From Acidocella sp. (GTDB lineage Bacteria > Pseudomonadota > Alphaproteobacteria > Acetobacterales > Acetobacteraceae): a DNA stretch of 48,347 nucleotides. The DNA lies in assembly GCA_027451225.1 (NCBI GenBank), contig DAIDJU010000044.1, forward strand, positions 1-48,347, written 5' to 3'. Below the pieces are notes generated by a model. It did no database searches and was not told the DNA's origin. It worked only from the letters and a program-made list of their open reading frames with translations. The position numbers and the translations under genes are program-made. This document shows positions 19,479 to 28,555 of the stretch, in pieces (position 1 is the stretch's first letter; every line of letters begins with the position of its first letter).

Positions 19479-19802
19479 TCAGCCCGCCTTCTTGCTGGGC
19501 GGCAGGCGCACGGTCAGGCCGTCCAGCGCCTCGGTGATGGTGATCTGGCAGCCCAGGCGCGAGGTCTTCTCAAGCCCGAACGCCACGTCCAGCATGTCCT
19601 CCTCGTCCTCGGAGGGGGATTTCAGCTTGTCGAACCACTCGGGCGCCACGATGACATGGCAGGTGGAGCAGGCGAGCGAGCCTTCGCATGCACCTTCGAT
19701 ATCCACGCCATGCTTGTGCGCCACTTCGAGCACGGAAAGCCCGAGCGGGGCCTCTACCTCGCGCGGCTGGCCGTTACGTTCGATGAAAGTCATTTTCGGC
19801 AT
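19479..19802 (-). CDS. [2Fe-2S] ferredoxin, adrenodoxin type
   Basis: A 107-residue ferredoxin starting at the ATG at 19802 (MPKMTFIERNG). Cluster ligands are C39, C45, C48 and C85, the C-x5-C-x2-C-x36-C spacing of the vertebrate-type/ISC ferredoxins. The acidic patch SEDEEDMLD is also characteristic. It donates electrons for iron-sulfur assembly or to redox partners. The position between a cysteine desulfurase and mnmA suggests a link to sulfur metabolism. A longer in-frame opening upstream is rejected because it overlaps the desulfurase gene and lacks family similarity. Confidence 0.93.
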   Translation of the reverse strand: MPKMTFIERNGQPREVEAPLGLSVLEVAHKHGVDIEGACEGSLACSTCHVIVAPEWFDKLKSPSEDEEDMLDVAFGLEKTSRLGCQITITEALDGLTVRLPPSKKAG

Positions 19803-19833
19803 ATGCAAAACCCTGAATACTGTAGGGGCGTCG

Positions 19834-20925
19834 TTAAGCCAAAGCGGCCCGCGGGCGCAAGGCTCGTTTCGCCATGGCGGCATAAGCGGCGGCAAAACGT
19901 TCCGCCGCGCCCTCCTCCACATTCCAGGGCAAAGAGACGCGAATGGCCTGCCCGGCCAACGCCCCCTGCCCCATGGCGGCCAGCACATGGCTCGCCGTAA
20001 CCTTGCCCGAGGAACAGGCTGCCCCCGCGGAAACCGCGATCCCGGCCATATCCAGCGCGATGAGCTGGGCATCGGCCCGCACGCCCGGCAACGCCAGGCA
20101 GACGGTATTGGGCAAACGCGCCGCCCCCGCCCCCATCACCACCGCCCCGGCAGCGATAGCGGCCCGCTCCATCGCATCCCGGTGCGCGGCAATCCGTTCG
20201 GCCTCGTAGGGCTCTGCCAAAGCCGCCGCCAGCGCCGCGATGGCCGGGAGCGGCGGCGTACCCCCACGGCGTCCCATCTCCTGCCCGCCGCCGCGCATCA
20301 GCGGCCTGATCTCCAGCCCCTTGGCTGTGACGAGCGCGCCAGCCCCCATCGCACCGCCGAATTTATGGCCAGATAGCGCGAAGCTTGAAGCGCCCAGGCC
20401 AAGCCAATCCTGGTTGCAACGGCCGATGGCCTGTACGGCGTCCACATGCAGCCTCGCCCCATGCGCCGCGCAGAGCCGCCCGGCGGCCGCGATGTCATGC
20501 AACACCCCGGTTTCGTTATTCGCCGCCATCAGGCAGAGCAGCGCGTCCGGGTGCATCGCCAGCAGCGTTTCCAGCGCCGCGAGGTCCAGCGTGCCATCGG
20601 CCGAAACCGGCACGGGCACGGCCTCGGGCGCCGCGGCGCGGATGGAATCGTGTTCGGTCGTGCCGATCAGCACCACCCGCCCCGCCCCCAGCGCGTGGAT
20701 GGCCAGGGCATTGGCCTCCGTGGCCCCGGAGGTGAACACCACATCCTGCGCCCGGGCATGGCAGTGCCGGGCTACAGCCTCGCGCGCTTCCTCCAGCAGC
20801 TTACGCGCCGCCCGCCCCGCCGCATGGGTGGAGGACGGGTTGCCGAGCGTGTCCATCGCCGCCAGCACGGCCTCGCGCGCCGCGGGGCGCACCGGCTCGG
20901 TGGCGTTGGCGTCCAGATAGAGCAT
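19834..20925 (-). CDS. Cysteine desulfurase (NifS/IscS family)
   Basis: A PLP enzyme that takes sulfur from cysteine to form an enzyme persulfide. The ATG at 20925 (MLYLDANATEPVRP) is two bases after the cysE stop and gives the family's normal N-terminus. A TTG two codons earlier overlaps that stop. Counted from the ATG, the PLP lysine is K188 (SGHKFGG) and the catalytic cysteine is C304 (AACSSGK). HVDAVQAIG holds the PLP-contacting Asp. The protein is 363 residues, shorter than IscS (about 404) and lacking its C-terminal extension. No iscU, hscA or hscB is nearby, so a dedicated donor for MnmA is plausible. Confidence 0.92.
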   Translation of the reverse strand: MLYLDANATEPVRPAAREAVLAAMDTLGNPSSTHAAGRAARKLLEEAREAVARHCHARAQDVVFTSGATEANALAIHALGAGRVVLIGTTEHDSIRAAAPEAVPVPVSADGTLDLAALETLLAMHPDALLCLMAANNETGVLHDIAAAGRLCAAHGARLHVDAVQAIGRCNQDWLGLGASSFALSGHKFGGAMGAGALVTAKGLEIRPLMRGGGQEMGRRGGTPPLPAIAALAAALAEPYEAERIAAHRDAMERAAIAAGAVVMGAGAARLPNTVCLALPGVRADAQLIALDMAGIAVSAGAACSSGKVTASHVLAAMGQGALAGQAIRVSLPWNVEEGAAERFAAAYAAMAKRALRPRAALA

Positions 20926-20927
20926 TC

Positions 20928-21590
20928 TCAAACGCCGGTCTGCCGCGCCGCCTCGGCGGCTAGCCGGGCTTCCAGCGCGGTCAGCTCCCCCCTGAGCAGC
21001 TCAAGCTCGTGGAATAGCGGGTCCAGGCAGGGATCGCAGGGCGTGCCGTAAGCATCGAAACGCGGCTTGCCTGCGCCGCGCTCCACCGGGCGGGCGGGAA
21101 TACCGACCACCGTGGTCTCCGGCGCCACCGGGGCCACCACCACGGCATTGGCGCCGATCCGGGCGCCTTCGCCGATCTCGATCGCCCCCAGCACCTTGGC
21201 TCCGGCCCCGATGATCACGTTATTGCCGATGGTCGGGTGGCGCTTGCCACCCGCCGAGCTGGTGCCGCCCAGCGTCACCTGATGGTAGATGAACACGTCG
21301 TCGCCGATCTCTGCGGTCTCGCCGATCACCACCCCCATGCCGTGGTCGACGAGAAAGCGCCGCCCGAGCTTCGCCCCGGGATGGATTTCGATGCCCGTGA
21401 GGAACCGCCCGATATGCGAGACGAACCGCCCCAGCGTGTGCCAGCCATGCCGCCAGCACGCGTTGGCCACCACGTGAATCCCCACCGCGTGCAGCCCCGG
21501 ATAGCACAGCAGAACTTCGAGATTTGACCGTGCCGCCGGGTCGCGCTCCCGGTAGGCCCGGACCGTCTCCGCTAAAAACATAAGGGACAT
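20928..21590 (-). CDS. cysE: Serine O-acetyltransferase
   Basis: Acetylates serine with acetyl-CoA, the committed step of cysteine synthesis. At 220 residues it is the short EpsC-type form. The left-handed beta-helix carries the usual blocks: [29 protein letters not shown] and [20 protein letters not shown]. It heads the operon cysE, desulfurase, ferredoxin, mnmA, so cysteine supply and its use as sulfur donor are encoded together. The ATG at 21590 is used; an alternative ATG three codons on is possible. Confidence 0.93.
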   Translation of the reverse strand: MSLMFLAETVRAYRERDPAARSNLEVLLCYPGLHAVGIHVVANACWRHGWHTLGRFVSHIGRFLTGIEIHPGAKLGRRFLVDHGMGVVIGETAEIGDDVFIYHQVTLGGTSSAGGKRHPTIGNNVIIGAGAKVLGAIEIGEGARIGANAVVVAPVAPETTVVGIPARPVERGAGKPRFDAYGTPCDPCLDPLFHELELLRGELTALEARLAAEAARQTGV

Positions 21591-21764
21591 GCGAATTTCC
21601 GTGGATAAACAGCCTAGAAGCAGGCTATATTAACAGACCTGTGGGGAAACCCCTCGTTAAACGTTCTGTAATGTCACAAAGTCGTGAGGAGCATTTAGTT
21701 ATCTGGACCGAGCAGGTCAACTTTCCGCTGGCCAAGGGCGCAGCCCTCGCCGGTTGTTTTTGCG

Positions 21765-21783
21765 GCTAAAGCTCTTCTTTAGC
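21765..21783 (+). promoter_or_regulatory. Hairpin in the leader of the hydrolase gene
   Basis: A perfect 7-bp inverted repeat GCTAAAG/CTTTAGC (21765-21771, 21777-21783) with a 5-base loop lies 38 bases before the hydrolase start. No T-run follows, so it is not a terminator. Function unknown. Confidence 0.4.
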
Positions 21784-21821
21784 GAATTCCCGTATGCTGT
21801 TGATGAAAGACGAGTCAGAGA

Positions 21822-22487
21822 ATGCCTGAAGTGATGTTTGCCGGCCCGGAAGGCCGCCTTGAGGGTCGCTACCACCACGCTAAGGAGCGTGGCGCCCCGC
21901 TGGCGCTGGTGCTGCACCCGCACCCGCTGCACGGCGGCACCATGAACAACCGCATCACCTACACCATGTACCAAGTGTTCCAGCGCTTGGGTTTCTCCGT
22001 CATGCGCTTCAACTTCCGCGGCGTGGGCCGCAGCCAGAGTAAGTTCGATGGCGGCATGGGCGAGATTAACGACGCCGCCGCCGCGCTGGACTGGATGCAG
22101 GCGCTCAACCCCGGCCATGGCGGGCTGTGGATCGCCGGTTATTCCTTCGGCGCGTTCGTGGGCATGCAGTTGCTGATGCGCCGCCCGGAAGTCTCCGGCT
22201 GGGTCTCCGTGGCCCCGCCCGCCGCGCATTACGATTTCGGGTTCCTCGCCCCCTGCCCCTGCGGCGGGCTGATGATCCATGGCGATGCCGACGAGCTGGT
22301 GCCGGAGAATTCCGTGCGCAAGCTGGTGGACAAGCTGAACCTGCAAAAGGGCGTGGCTATCGACTACCGCGTGTTCGAGGGCGCGGACCATGTGTTCGCC
22401 AACCATGCCGACAAAGTGGCCGAGGCCGTTGAAGGTTACGTGACCCAGCAGCTCGCCCGCAAGCAGATGGCTCTGGCGGCGGATTAA
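21822..22487 (+). CDS. Alpha/beta hydrolase (COG2945-like)
   Basis: A 221-residue serine hydrolase. The strand-turn block VLHPHPLHGGTMNN and FNFRGVGRSQ are typical of the COG2945 group. The nucleophile elbow is GYSFGA (Ser at about 107), followed by the acid in IHGDADELVP and the His in GADHVF. No signal peptide is present. Substrate unknown; relatives are annotated as general esterases. It is a single gene with its own strong terminator. Confidence 0.88.
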   Translation: MPEVMFAGPEGRLEGRYHHAKERGAPLALVLHPHPLHGGTMNNRITYTMYQVFQRLGFSVMRFNFRGVGRSQSKFDGGMGEINDAAAALDWMQALNPGHGGLWIAGYSFGAFVGMQLLMRRPEVSGWVSVAPPAAHYDFGFLAPCPCGGLMIHGDADELVPENSVRKLVDKLNLQKGVAIDYRVFEGADHVFANHADKVAEAVEGYVTQQLARKQMALAAD

Positions 22488-22509
22488 TTCCGTCACCTTC
22501 ACAACGTGA

Positions 22510-22539
22510 AACGGCGCCTTTCGGCGCCGTTTTTTATTT
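22510..22539 (+). terminator. Terminator between hydrolase and cheW
   Basis: A perfect 9-bp stem AACGGCGCC/GGCGCCGTT (22510-22518, 22523-22531) with loop TTTC is followed by a T-rich tract to 22539. It ends the hydrolase transcript. The convergent cheW stops beside it, and on the minus strand a short T run follows too, so it may work both ways. Confidence 0.92.
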
Positions 22540-23024
22540 CATAGGGCTTCCGCCATCTGCTGTACCGCGGCCTCTGGCATGAGTGCGGGCATGGAGATGA
22601 TGCTGATGATCCGGTTCTCCCTCATCACCAACCCTTCAAGAAACTCCTTGGGCGCCGCCGCGCCTGTTTCCGGGATTGGCTGGTGCATATCGTCGGTCAC
22701 GGTGATAATGTCGCACACCGCATCCACCAGCAGCCCGGCCACCTTGTCTCCGGCCTCGACCACAACCACCACCGAGCCAGGCCCAGGCTCGCGCGCGGGC
22801 AAGCCCAGCCGCACCGCCAGATCGACCACCACCAGCACCGTGCCGCGCAGATTGACCATGCCTTTGATAAAAGCTGGCGCATAGGGCAAATGCGTGGAAG
22901 CGATCCAGCCACGGATCTCGCGGATGGAACGGATATTCATGGCGAATTCCTGCTCTCCACAGCGCACTGAGAGCAATTCCATGCGTCGTTCCTGGGCACT
23001 GTAGCGTTGCTGCATTCCGTCCAT
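22539..23024 (-). CDS. cheW: CheW coupling protein (second copy)
   Basis: A 161-residue CheW-domain protein that couples receptors to CheA. Key blocks are IRSIREIRGWIASTHLPYAP, FIKGMVNLRGTVLVVVDL and GLLVDAVCDII. The ATG at 23024 is chosen because the upstream gene stops two bases before it (TAAC then ATG) and GGAG lies about 10 bases upstream. It is the last gene of the chemotaxis operon. Identity to the other CheW (25944-26411) is only partial by eye, so this is an old paralogue, not a recent duplicate. Confidence 0.93.
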   Translation of the reverse strand: MDGMQQRYSAQERRMELLSVRCGEQEFAMNIRSIREIRGWIASTHLPYAPAFIKGMVNLRGTVLVVVDLAVRLGLPAREPGPGSVVVVVEAGDKVAGLLVDAVCDIITVTDDMHQPIPETGAAAPKEFLEGLVMRENRIISIISMPALMPEAAVQQMAEAL

Positions 23025-23025
23025 G

Positions 23026-23403
23026 TTAAAACATCTCCAATTCACCGGCTTCATGGCCGGGCTCAACCTGCTGGGACGCCCCTTTCAGGCGATGTTGCAG
23101 GTCTGAGAGCGTAACTTTGTTGAGCGCGGTATTTGGGTCCACGCTCCAGTCTCCAGGCAGCAAGCGGCTGATATTCTTCATGTATTTCTCTAACACCGCC
23201 AGCCTTTGCGCCAGCAGGTCCAGCGACTGCACATCGCGATGGCGTTCCGGATTGTTAGCAACCGTCATGAGCGCCGGCCCCAGTGAAACCTGAAGTTGCT
23301 CGGTAAACTGCCAAAGTTCGTGAAACTCCTCGCCCAGAGCCTCCAGTATCGAATTCAGCGGCGCATGGTGCCGCTCATCCTCGCAGCTCCGGCTATTCTT
23401 CAT
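23026..23403 (-). CDS. Small helical chemotaxis-operon protein, candidate CheZ-like phosphatase
   Basis: Not a family I can name with certainty. The ATG at 23403 is preceded by GGAGAGACAGG, a strong ribosome site, and gives 125 residues. Two long helices are predicted, about 16-50 and 54-83, then a flexible tail. Helix 2 contains DLLAQ (D62, Q66), the same D-x3-Q spacing as the catalytic D143/Q147 (DLTGQ) of E. coli CheZ. A Leu-rich helix follows it, as in CheZ. The C-terminus GELEMF is a short acidic-hydrophobic peptide ending in Phe, like the CheY-binding tail of CheZ. Placed between cheD and cheW, a miniature CheY phosphatase is a reasonable inference. It might equally be a structural adaptor. 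Confidence 0.65.
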   Translation of the reverse strand: MKNSRSCEDERHHAPLNSILEALGEEFHELWQFTEQLQVSLGPALMTVANNPERHRDVQSLDLLAQRLAVLEKYMKNISRLLPGDWSVDPNTALNKVTLSDLQHRLKGASQQVEPGHEAGELEMF

Positions 23404-23480
23404 CCTGTCTCTCCCGCCCAGCACTTCAGCAGGGCCTTTGGCTTGAAAATGCCCGCCGCTGGTTAACGGCGAACGAACAT

Positions 23481-24044
23481 TCAAAACAATTCCACACTGC
23501 CCGCGCTGGATGGCACTTGCGGGCGGATACGCTCGGACCGCAGAATGGAATCCGTCTCGTTGGCCAGCAGTACCTGACGCGCCCGGCCCGTATGCGGCCA
23601 GAATTGGATCCGCCGCCCCTGATCGCCACGCAAACTGCCTCCGACGAGGTTGATCTCCTCCTCGTGCAAAAAGCGTTCGGCAAAGCTCGCGTTCATTTCA
23701 CCAATATCCGTGAGGCCCTTGATCATACGTGCCCCGCCGAACAGCTTGGCCTTCATGCGGCTCTTCACCGCGCCACGGCGCAGCAGCGCATTCAGCAGCA
23801 ACTCCATGGCATGCACGCCAAAGCGCATGGCATCCCCGCCCGGCTGACGGCGGCATCCATCGCCCGGCAGCAAAAAATGATTCATGCCGCCGATCCCGGC
23901 CACGCCATCCCATATGCAAGCCGCGATGCAGGAGCCGAGGATCGTGGTCAGTACGGTATGAGGATCGTCATCCACATAGTTTTCGCCTTGCACGATGTTG
24001 ATCTTGCGCTCATGGCCCGGCACCTCGCCTGTCAGAAGCGTCAC
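23481..24044 (-). CDS. cheD: CheD receptor glutamine deamidase
   Basis: Deamidates specific glutamines of chemoreceptors. The 187-residue protein has the catalytic C39 in [11 protein letters not shown] and H56 in [28 protein letters not shown] and KLFGGARM are further family blocks. The start is a GTG overlapping the cheB stop by four bases (GTGA). The C-terminus SVELF resembles the tail of the small protein encoded next. The gene sits between cheB and the CheZ-like candidate. Confidence 0.93.
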   Translation of the reverse strand: MTLLTGEVPGHERKINIVQGENYVDDDPHTVLTTILGSCIAACIWDGVAGIGGMNHFLLPGDGCRRQPGGDAMRFGVHAMELLLNALLRRGAVKSRMKAKLFGGARMIKGLTDIGEMNASFAERFLHEEEINLVGGSLRGDQGRRIQFWPHTGRARQVLLANETDSILRSERIRPQVPSSAGSVELF

Positions 24045-25063
24045 CCTGCGTACTCCCGGCTGCGGACATTGGTCATCTGCAAAATGCGATCCGCGATACG
24101 CTCCAGCGGCAATTGCCTCGTTACGGCACCAATCTCATAAGCCGCACGCGGCATACCATAGACCACGCAGCTTGCTTCATCCTGGCCTATCGTCTCCGCT
24201 CCTGCCTCACGCAAAGCCAACAGCCCCTCGGCGCCATCTCGCCCCAACCCTGTGAGAATAACCCCCACCGAGCGCGCCCCAACGCTGCGCAACACCGAAT
24301 GGAACATCACATCCACCGAGGGGCGGTGGCCATTCACCTTCGGCGCTTCGCTGAGCCGCACATGGCCACCGGAGACTTCCAGATGCGCATTGCCCGGCGC
24401 CAGATACACATGTCCGGTTTGCAGTTTTGCGCCATCAACCGCCTCGCTTACCTCTGGGGAGGTCAATTTATTAAGCCGTGCAGCAAAGCTTGCCGTAAAG
24501 GTTGGCGGCATATGCTGGCTTATTACCGTAGGCGGACAATTCGTCGGAAATTTTGAGAGGATGGTAATCAGCGCCTCCACACCACCTGTGGAAGAGCCAA
24601 TGGCCACCAACCGGCCATCCGGCACATAACTGCCGCTCGGCTGGGCTGTCGCACGCTGCGCCAATGCCGGGCGGCGCCGGGATTTGGCCGCGGCTTTCAC
24701 CTTCTCGGCAAGTTGCTCGAAACTGTCGCGATTATACGAGGACGGCTTGGCCACGCAATCAAACGCGCCGATTTCCAGCGCCCTCAGATTCACCTCTGCT
24801 CCGGCCTGTGTCAGCGTGGATACCATAATAACCGGTGTCGGACGCAAACGCATGATTTTGTCGAGAAACGCCAAACCATCCATATTTGGCATTTCAATAT
24901 CCAGCGTGATTACATCAGGCGAGAGTTCTTTAATCAACTGCCGCGCCTCATACGGGTCAGCCGCTTGCCCCACCACCTCGATCTCAGGATCAACCCGCAA
25001 CGTCGCAGCAATCACACTGCGCATCGTTGCAGAGTCATCAACAACCAGAACCCGCACCGTCAT
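24041..25063 (-). CDS. cheB: CheB receptor methylesterase / response regulator
   Basis: A 340-residue protein with an N-terminal receiver (1-125; phospho-acceptor D55 in TLDIEMP) and a C-terminal methylesterase/deamidase domain from about 150. The catalytic residues are visible: Ser in [12 protein letters not shown], His in SQHMPP and Asp in GLGRDGAEG. It removes methyl groups from receptors during adaptation, opposing CheR. It overlaps cheR (ATGA) upstream and cheD (GTGA) downstream. The two domains and linker have normal lengths. Confidence 0.96.
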   Translation of the reverse strand: MTVRVLVVDDSATMRSVIAATLRVDPEIEVVGQAADPYEARQLIKELSPDVITLDIEMPNMDGLAFLDKIMRLRPTPVIMVSTLTQAGAEVNLRALEIGAFDCVAKPSSYNRDSFEQLAEKVKAAAKSRRRPALAQRATAQPSGSYVPDGRLVAIGSSTGGVEALITILSKFPTNCPPTVISQHMPPTFTASFAARLNKLTSPEVSEAVDGAKLQTGHVYLAPGNAHLEVSGGHVRLSEAPKVNGHRPSVDVMFHSVLRSVGARSVGVILTGLGRDGAEGLLALREAGAETIGQDEASCVVYGMPRAAYEIGAVTRQLPLERIADRILQMTNVRSREYAG

Positions 25064-25947
25064 TCCAACTCTCCACTGCGGCGCTTGCGGTAGGTAGTAA
25101 TACCATCATTCACGAGCAACGCTTCCGCCGGACCAGACACACGTTCGGAATGCCCTATATATAGCGCTCCATTATCCTCGAGTAACGGCGTCATGCGCGA
25201 CCACAGAGCCTCCTGGGTATCACCGTCAAAATAGATAACGACATTGCGACAAAATATTGCCTGGAATTTTCTTTGTATTGGCCATGAGCCAATAAGATTC
25301 AGTTTACGAAAACTAATGAGACTTCGCAGATCGTCATTGGCACGCATTCGTCCGCTGCCATCGTTAATCGGTAAGAACCAAGTTTTTCGCAATGAAACCG
25401 ATATGGGCTCCAAGGCCGCCGCGTCGTAAATCCCTTCCGCACCAGCCGCCAGAACATTAGGGTCGATATCCGTGGCCAATATCTTCACATCATAGCGGTT
25501 TGCATCCGGCATGACGCTCAACACCGTAAGCGCCATGGAATACGCCTCCTGTCCCGATGAACAGGCCGATGACCACAACCTTACCCGCCCCCCTGCTCGC
25601 GCCTGAGCTACAAGCCCCGGCAGAACTCTTTCGCGCAGATGCTCAAAGTGATGCGGCTCCCGAAAAAATCGCGTCACATTTGTCGTCAACGCTGCGATCA
25701 TCTCGCCCAGTTCCTGCCCTCCCGCATCATTTTCAACGAGGGAGCAATATTCTCCAAAACTCCTTAACCCAAGCTTACGTACCCGCTTGGCAAGACGCGA
25801 ATAGACTAGATTCGCCTTGGCTCCAGAAAGAGAAATTCCCGCCTCTTTCTGCATGATGCGCGTGATCACCGCGAGGTCGTGCGATGTCATACTGAACTCC
25901 GCACTCTCCACTAATGTGGTCCTTGCGGTCTCCATCTGCGCCGTCAT
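25060..25947 (-). CDS. cheR: CheR receptor methyltransferase
   Basis: SAM-dependent methylation of receptor glutamates. The 295-residue protein has an N-terminal helical domain (about 20-85), the motif [14 protein letters not shown], and SAM-binding [14 protein letters not shown] (about 125-138). The [14 protein letters not shown] and GHSE blocks follow. It overlaps cheW upstream and cheB downstream by four bases each. Local base composition is visibly poorer in G and C than the flanking housekeeping genes. Confidence 0.96.
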   Translation of the reverse strand: MTAQMETARTTLVESAEFSMTSHDLAVITRIMQKEAGISLSGAKANLVYSRLAKRVRKLGLRSFGEYCSLVENDAGGQELGEMIAALTTNVTRFFREPHHFEHLRERVLPGLVAQARAGGRVRLWSSACSSGQEAYSMALTVLSVMPDANRYDVKILATDIDPNVLAAGAEGIYDAAALEPISVSLRKTWFLPINDGSGRMRANDDLRSLISFRKLNLIGSWPIQRKFQAIFCRNVVIYFDGDTQEALWSRMTPLLEDNGALYIGHSERVSGPAEALLVNDGITTYRKRRSGELE

Positions 25948-26411
25948 GCTGCTTCCAGTTCGCCAACTGGCAGTACGTTGTCCAGACCAATCAGGCTGAT
26001 CATCCGTCCTTCCACCGGCAATAGCCCTTTGACGAAATTTTTAACCAAATCAGATGACAAATCAGGCGACATCTGAATCTCCGCGTCACTTGCAGTTAAA
26101 ATATCCGAGACCGCATCGACCAGAAGCCCGATCTGCTGATGTCCAATTTGCACCACGATAATCACGTTGCGCGCTGTCGGCTCCGCGCTGGGCAGGCCGA
26201 GCCTCCCGGCGAGATCAACAATGGGCAGCACGGCACCACGGAGGTTGATAACGCCTTTCACGTAACGCGGCGAGCGCGGTAGCACTGTTGCCCCAGCCCA
26301 ACCGCGAATCTCGCGCACCATCATTACGTTTATGCAGAACTCCTGCCGGCCGACACAGAACGCGATCAACTCTCGGTTATCCAATTTACTCAGCCCCGCG
26401 TTATTGGTCAT
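25944..26411 (-). CDS. cheW: CheW coupling protein (first copy)
   Basis: A 155-residue CheW domain protein with FCINVMMVREIRGW, VKGVINLRGAVLPIVDLAGRLG and GLLVDAVSDIL. It links CheA to receptors. It lies directly after cheA (3-base gap) and overlaps cheR by four bases, so it is the canonical partner of this CheA. The second CheW at the end of the operon gives the array two coupling proteins. Confidence 0.95.
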   Translation of the reverse strand: MTNNAGLSKLDNRELIAFCVGRQEFCINVMMVREIRGWAGATVLPRSPRYVKGVINLRGAVLPIVDLAGRLGLPSAEPTARNVIIVVQIGHQQIGLLVDAVSDILTASDAEIQMSPDLSSDLVKNFVKGLLPVEGRMISLIGLDNVLPVGELEAA

Positions 26412-26414
26412 GTC

Positions 26415-28541
26415 TTAGCTTGCCTCCACAACCACTGCGTCGCTGCGTACACTCTCACTACGGGCGTTGCGAACCACAGCATCAACATCCAAAATCAACG
26501 CGACGCGCCCATCCCCCATCACCGTGGCGGCAGCTATCCCCGGCACGGCACGGTAATTTGCCTCCAGGCTCTTAATCACCACTTGACGCTGGCCATGAAT
26601 TGCATCCACCAGCAACACAGCCCGTACGCCGCCTTCACCTTCCACCAGCAGCGCCACACCTTGCTCCGGTTCAATCGGATCCTCGCAATATCCAAGGTTT
26701 TCCGCCACATCGATCATCGGCACATAACCGCCTCGTAGCGCCAAAAGATTCGTATCACGATCCAACGGAAACACGTCCTTAGCCTGAGGCTTCAAGGTCT
26801 CCACAATAGCGCCAAGTGGAATGATCAGCGTATGGCCACCCGCCGAAACAACCATCCCATCTAGCACCGCCAACGTCAGCGGGAGCGAAAGCGTAAAGGT
26901 TGAACCTTGCCCCGGCCTCGAGGAAATCGAAATCCGCCCACCCAACGCCTGCACAGACTGACGCACCACATCCATGCCCACGCCACGGCCAGAAATGTCG
27001 GAGATCTTTGCTGCCGTGGAGAATCCAGGCAAAAATATAAGATTATCAATCTCATCTTCGGTGAGTTGTGCATCCGGCGCAATTACACCATTCTCAATTG
27101 CCTTCTGCTTGACCCGTGCACGATTGATACCCGCACCGTCATCAGAAACTTCCAGCACAATACGCCCAGAGCGATGCAGCGCCGTCAGTTTTACCGTGCC
27201 TTCTTCTGCCTTGCCTGCGGCAACACGCTTCTCCGGCGATTCCAGTCCGTGGTCGATAGCATTTCGAATCATATGGGTTAGCGGATCGGTAATCCGCTCG
27301 ATCACGGTCTTATCGACTTCCGTGCCCTCGCCTTCCGTCACCAACCGCACCTGCTTGCCGGTCTGTGCCGCCACCTCCCGTACCAAACGCGGCATACGCT
27401 GGAACACAGAACGCACCGGCTGAGCACGGATGGCCATCACGCTATCCTGGATTTCTCGTGTTAAATGCTCTAATTCCTCCAATGCCATAGCCACGCCTGA
27501 AGCGCGTGCGATGCCCGCCTCCAATACGCGCTGGCTCAGCATTGCCTCGTTGATCACGAGTTCTCCAACCAGATCGATCATACGATCCACACGATCCAGA
27601 TCGACACGGATAGTGGCGCTGACTGTCGTCGCGCTTTCCGCCTTGGCTGCTATTGCCTCCACAGCAGCATGTTTCGGCGGTGCTAGCAGTGGTTCATGAT
27701 GTTCCGGTTCAAGCGCGGTTACTTGTGCTTCCAGAACCGCCCCCGCATCCTCTTCCACCTCAGGCAAAGGCGCAAAAAACTCAAACTTGAAGCCGTTATC
27801 GCCGGTGATCACCGTACCCGGCGCAAACCCATGTTCCTCAGGACGAGAAACTGTTAACTCGCAATCATCTTCGACAAATTCAAATACACCACGAATCGCC
27901 TCCTCGTCGCAATCCGTCTCCAAAGCGATCTTCCAACTAAGATAAGCCCCTTCGGGATCCAACTCATTCAGCTCTGGCAGCTTACTGGCGTCCAGGGCTA
28001 CCTTCATTGTCCCCAGTCGCCCGAGCTCGCGCAACAGCAGTGCGGCTTCATTAGCTTTGGCATACATCTCTGCACGCGGGGCAAACACGATATCCCAGGC
28101 AGTACCCGGCTCTGCCTCACTTGTCGGCGCCGACTCTGCCGCAGGCAGCGCACCAGAATCGCTTATGCGCTCCAACTCCACAACCAGCGCCGAAATACGC
28201 CCTTCATCAGCCGTGCTTCCCTCTTGCGCTGCGTGAACGACATCAGACAGAACATCAGCAGCACGCAGGAAAACCCCAACCACGGCCGGTGTCGCCACCA
28301 ACTCTCCTGAGCGCACCTTGTCCAACGCGGTTTCAAATTTATGGGCGAATCGTACCAGCGCATCGAGCGAGAAAATTCCCGCTCCACCCTTCATAGAATG
28401 CACAGCGCGGAACACGGCATTTACCGTCTCTGCGTCGGCTGTTCCGCCTTCCATTTCAAGCAACCCGGCCTCCAACGCTGCCAGCTGCTCATCACATTCC
28501 TGGAAAAACGTCGCCCGGATTTCTGCCATCGGGTCTTCCAT
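26415..28541 (-). CDS. cheA: CheA histidine kinase
   Basis: A 708-residue kinase controlling CheY and CheB. Domains in order: Hpt P1 (1-105) with phospho-acceptor H48 in FRAVHSMKGGAG; a variable region with a P2-like segment (about 150-260); a dimerisation helix pair (about 310-375, VDRMIDLVGELVI); the ATPase with N-box HMIRNAIDHG (423-432), DDGAGI (467-472) and GRGVGMD (518-524); and a C-terminal CheW-like P5 domain. A very strong ribosome site, AAGGAGG, precedes the ATG at 28541, 14 bases after cheY. It is an intact, apparently active kinase. Confidence 0.97.
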   Translation of the reverse strand: MEDPMAEIRATFFQECDEQLAALEAGLLEMEGGTADAETVNAVFRAVHSMKGGAGIFSLDALVRFAHKFETALDKVRSGELVATPAVVGVFLRAADVLSDVVHAAQEGSTADEGRISALVVELERISDSGALPAAESAPTSEAEPGTAWDIVFAPRAEMYAKANEAALLLRELGRLGTMKVALDASKLPELNELDPEGAYLSWKIALETDCDEEAIRGVFEFVEDDCELTVSRPEEHGFAPGTVITGDNGFKFEFFAPLPEVEEDAGAVLEAQVTALEPEHHEPLLAPPKHAAVEAIAAKAESATTVSATIRVDLDRVDRMIDLVGELVINEAMLSQRVLEAGIARASGVAMALEELEHLTREIQDSVMAIRAQPVRSVFQRMPRLVREVAAQTGKQVRLVTEGEGTEVDKTVIERITDPLTHMIRNAIDHGLESPEKRVAAGKAEEGTVKLTALHRSGRIVLEVSDDGAGINRARVKQKAIENGVIAPDAQLTEDEIDNLIFLPGFSTAAKISDISGRGVGMDVVRQSVQALGGRISISSRPGQGSTFTLSLPLTLAVLDGMVVSAGGHTLIIPLGAIVETLKPQAKDVFPLDRDTNLLALRGGYVPMIDVAENLGYCEDPIEPEQGVALLVEGEGGVRAVLLVDAIHGQRQVVIKSLEANYRAVPGIAAATVMGDGRVALILDVDAVVRNARSESVRSDAVVVEAS

Positions 28542-28555
28542 GGCCCCCTCCTTCT

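Noticed and set aside
21600-21650. DnaA-box-like sequences (CGTGGATAA at 21600, TGTGGGGAA near 21641) suggesting an origin
   Set aside because: Each has one or two mismatches, there is no cluster or AT-rich unwinding region, and no dnaA, dnaN, gidA or hemE nearby.
21671-21769. A 32-codon frame (starting MSQSREEHLVIW) in the cysE-hydrolase gap
   Set aside because: Reasonable composition but no Shine-Dalgarno and nothing else to support it; worth only a conservation check.
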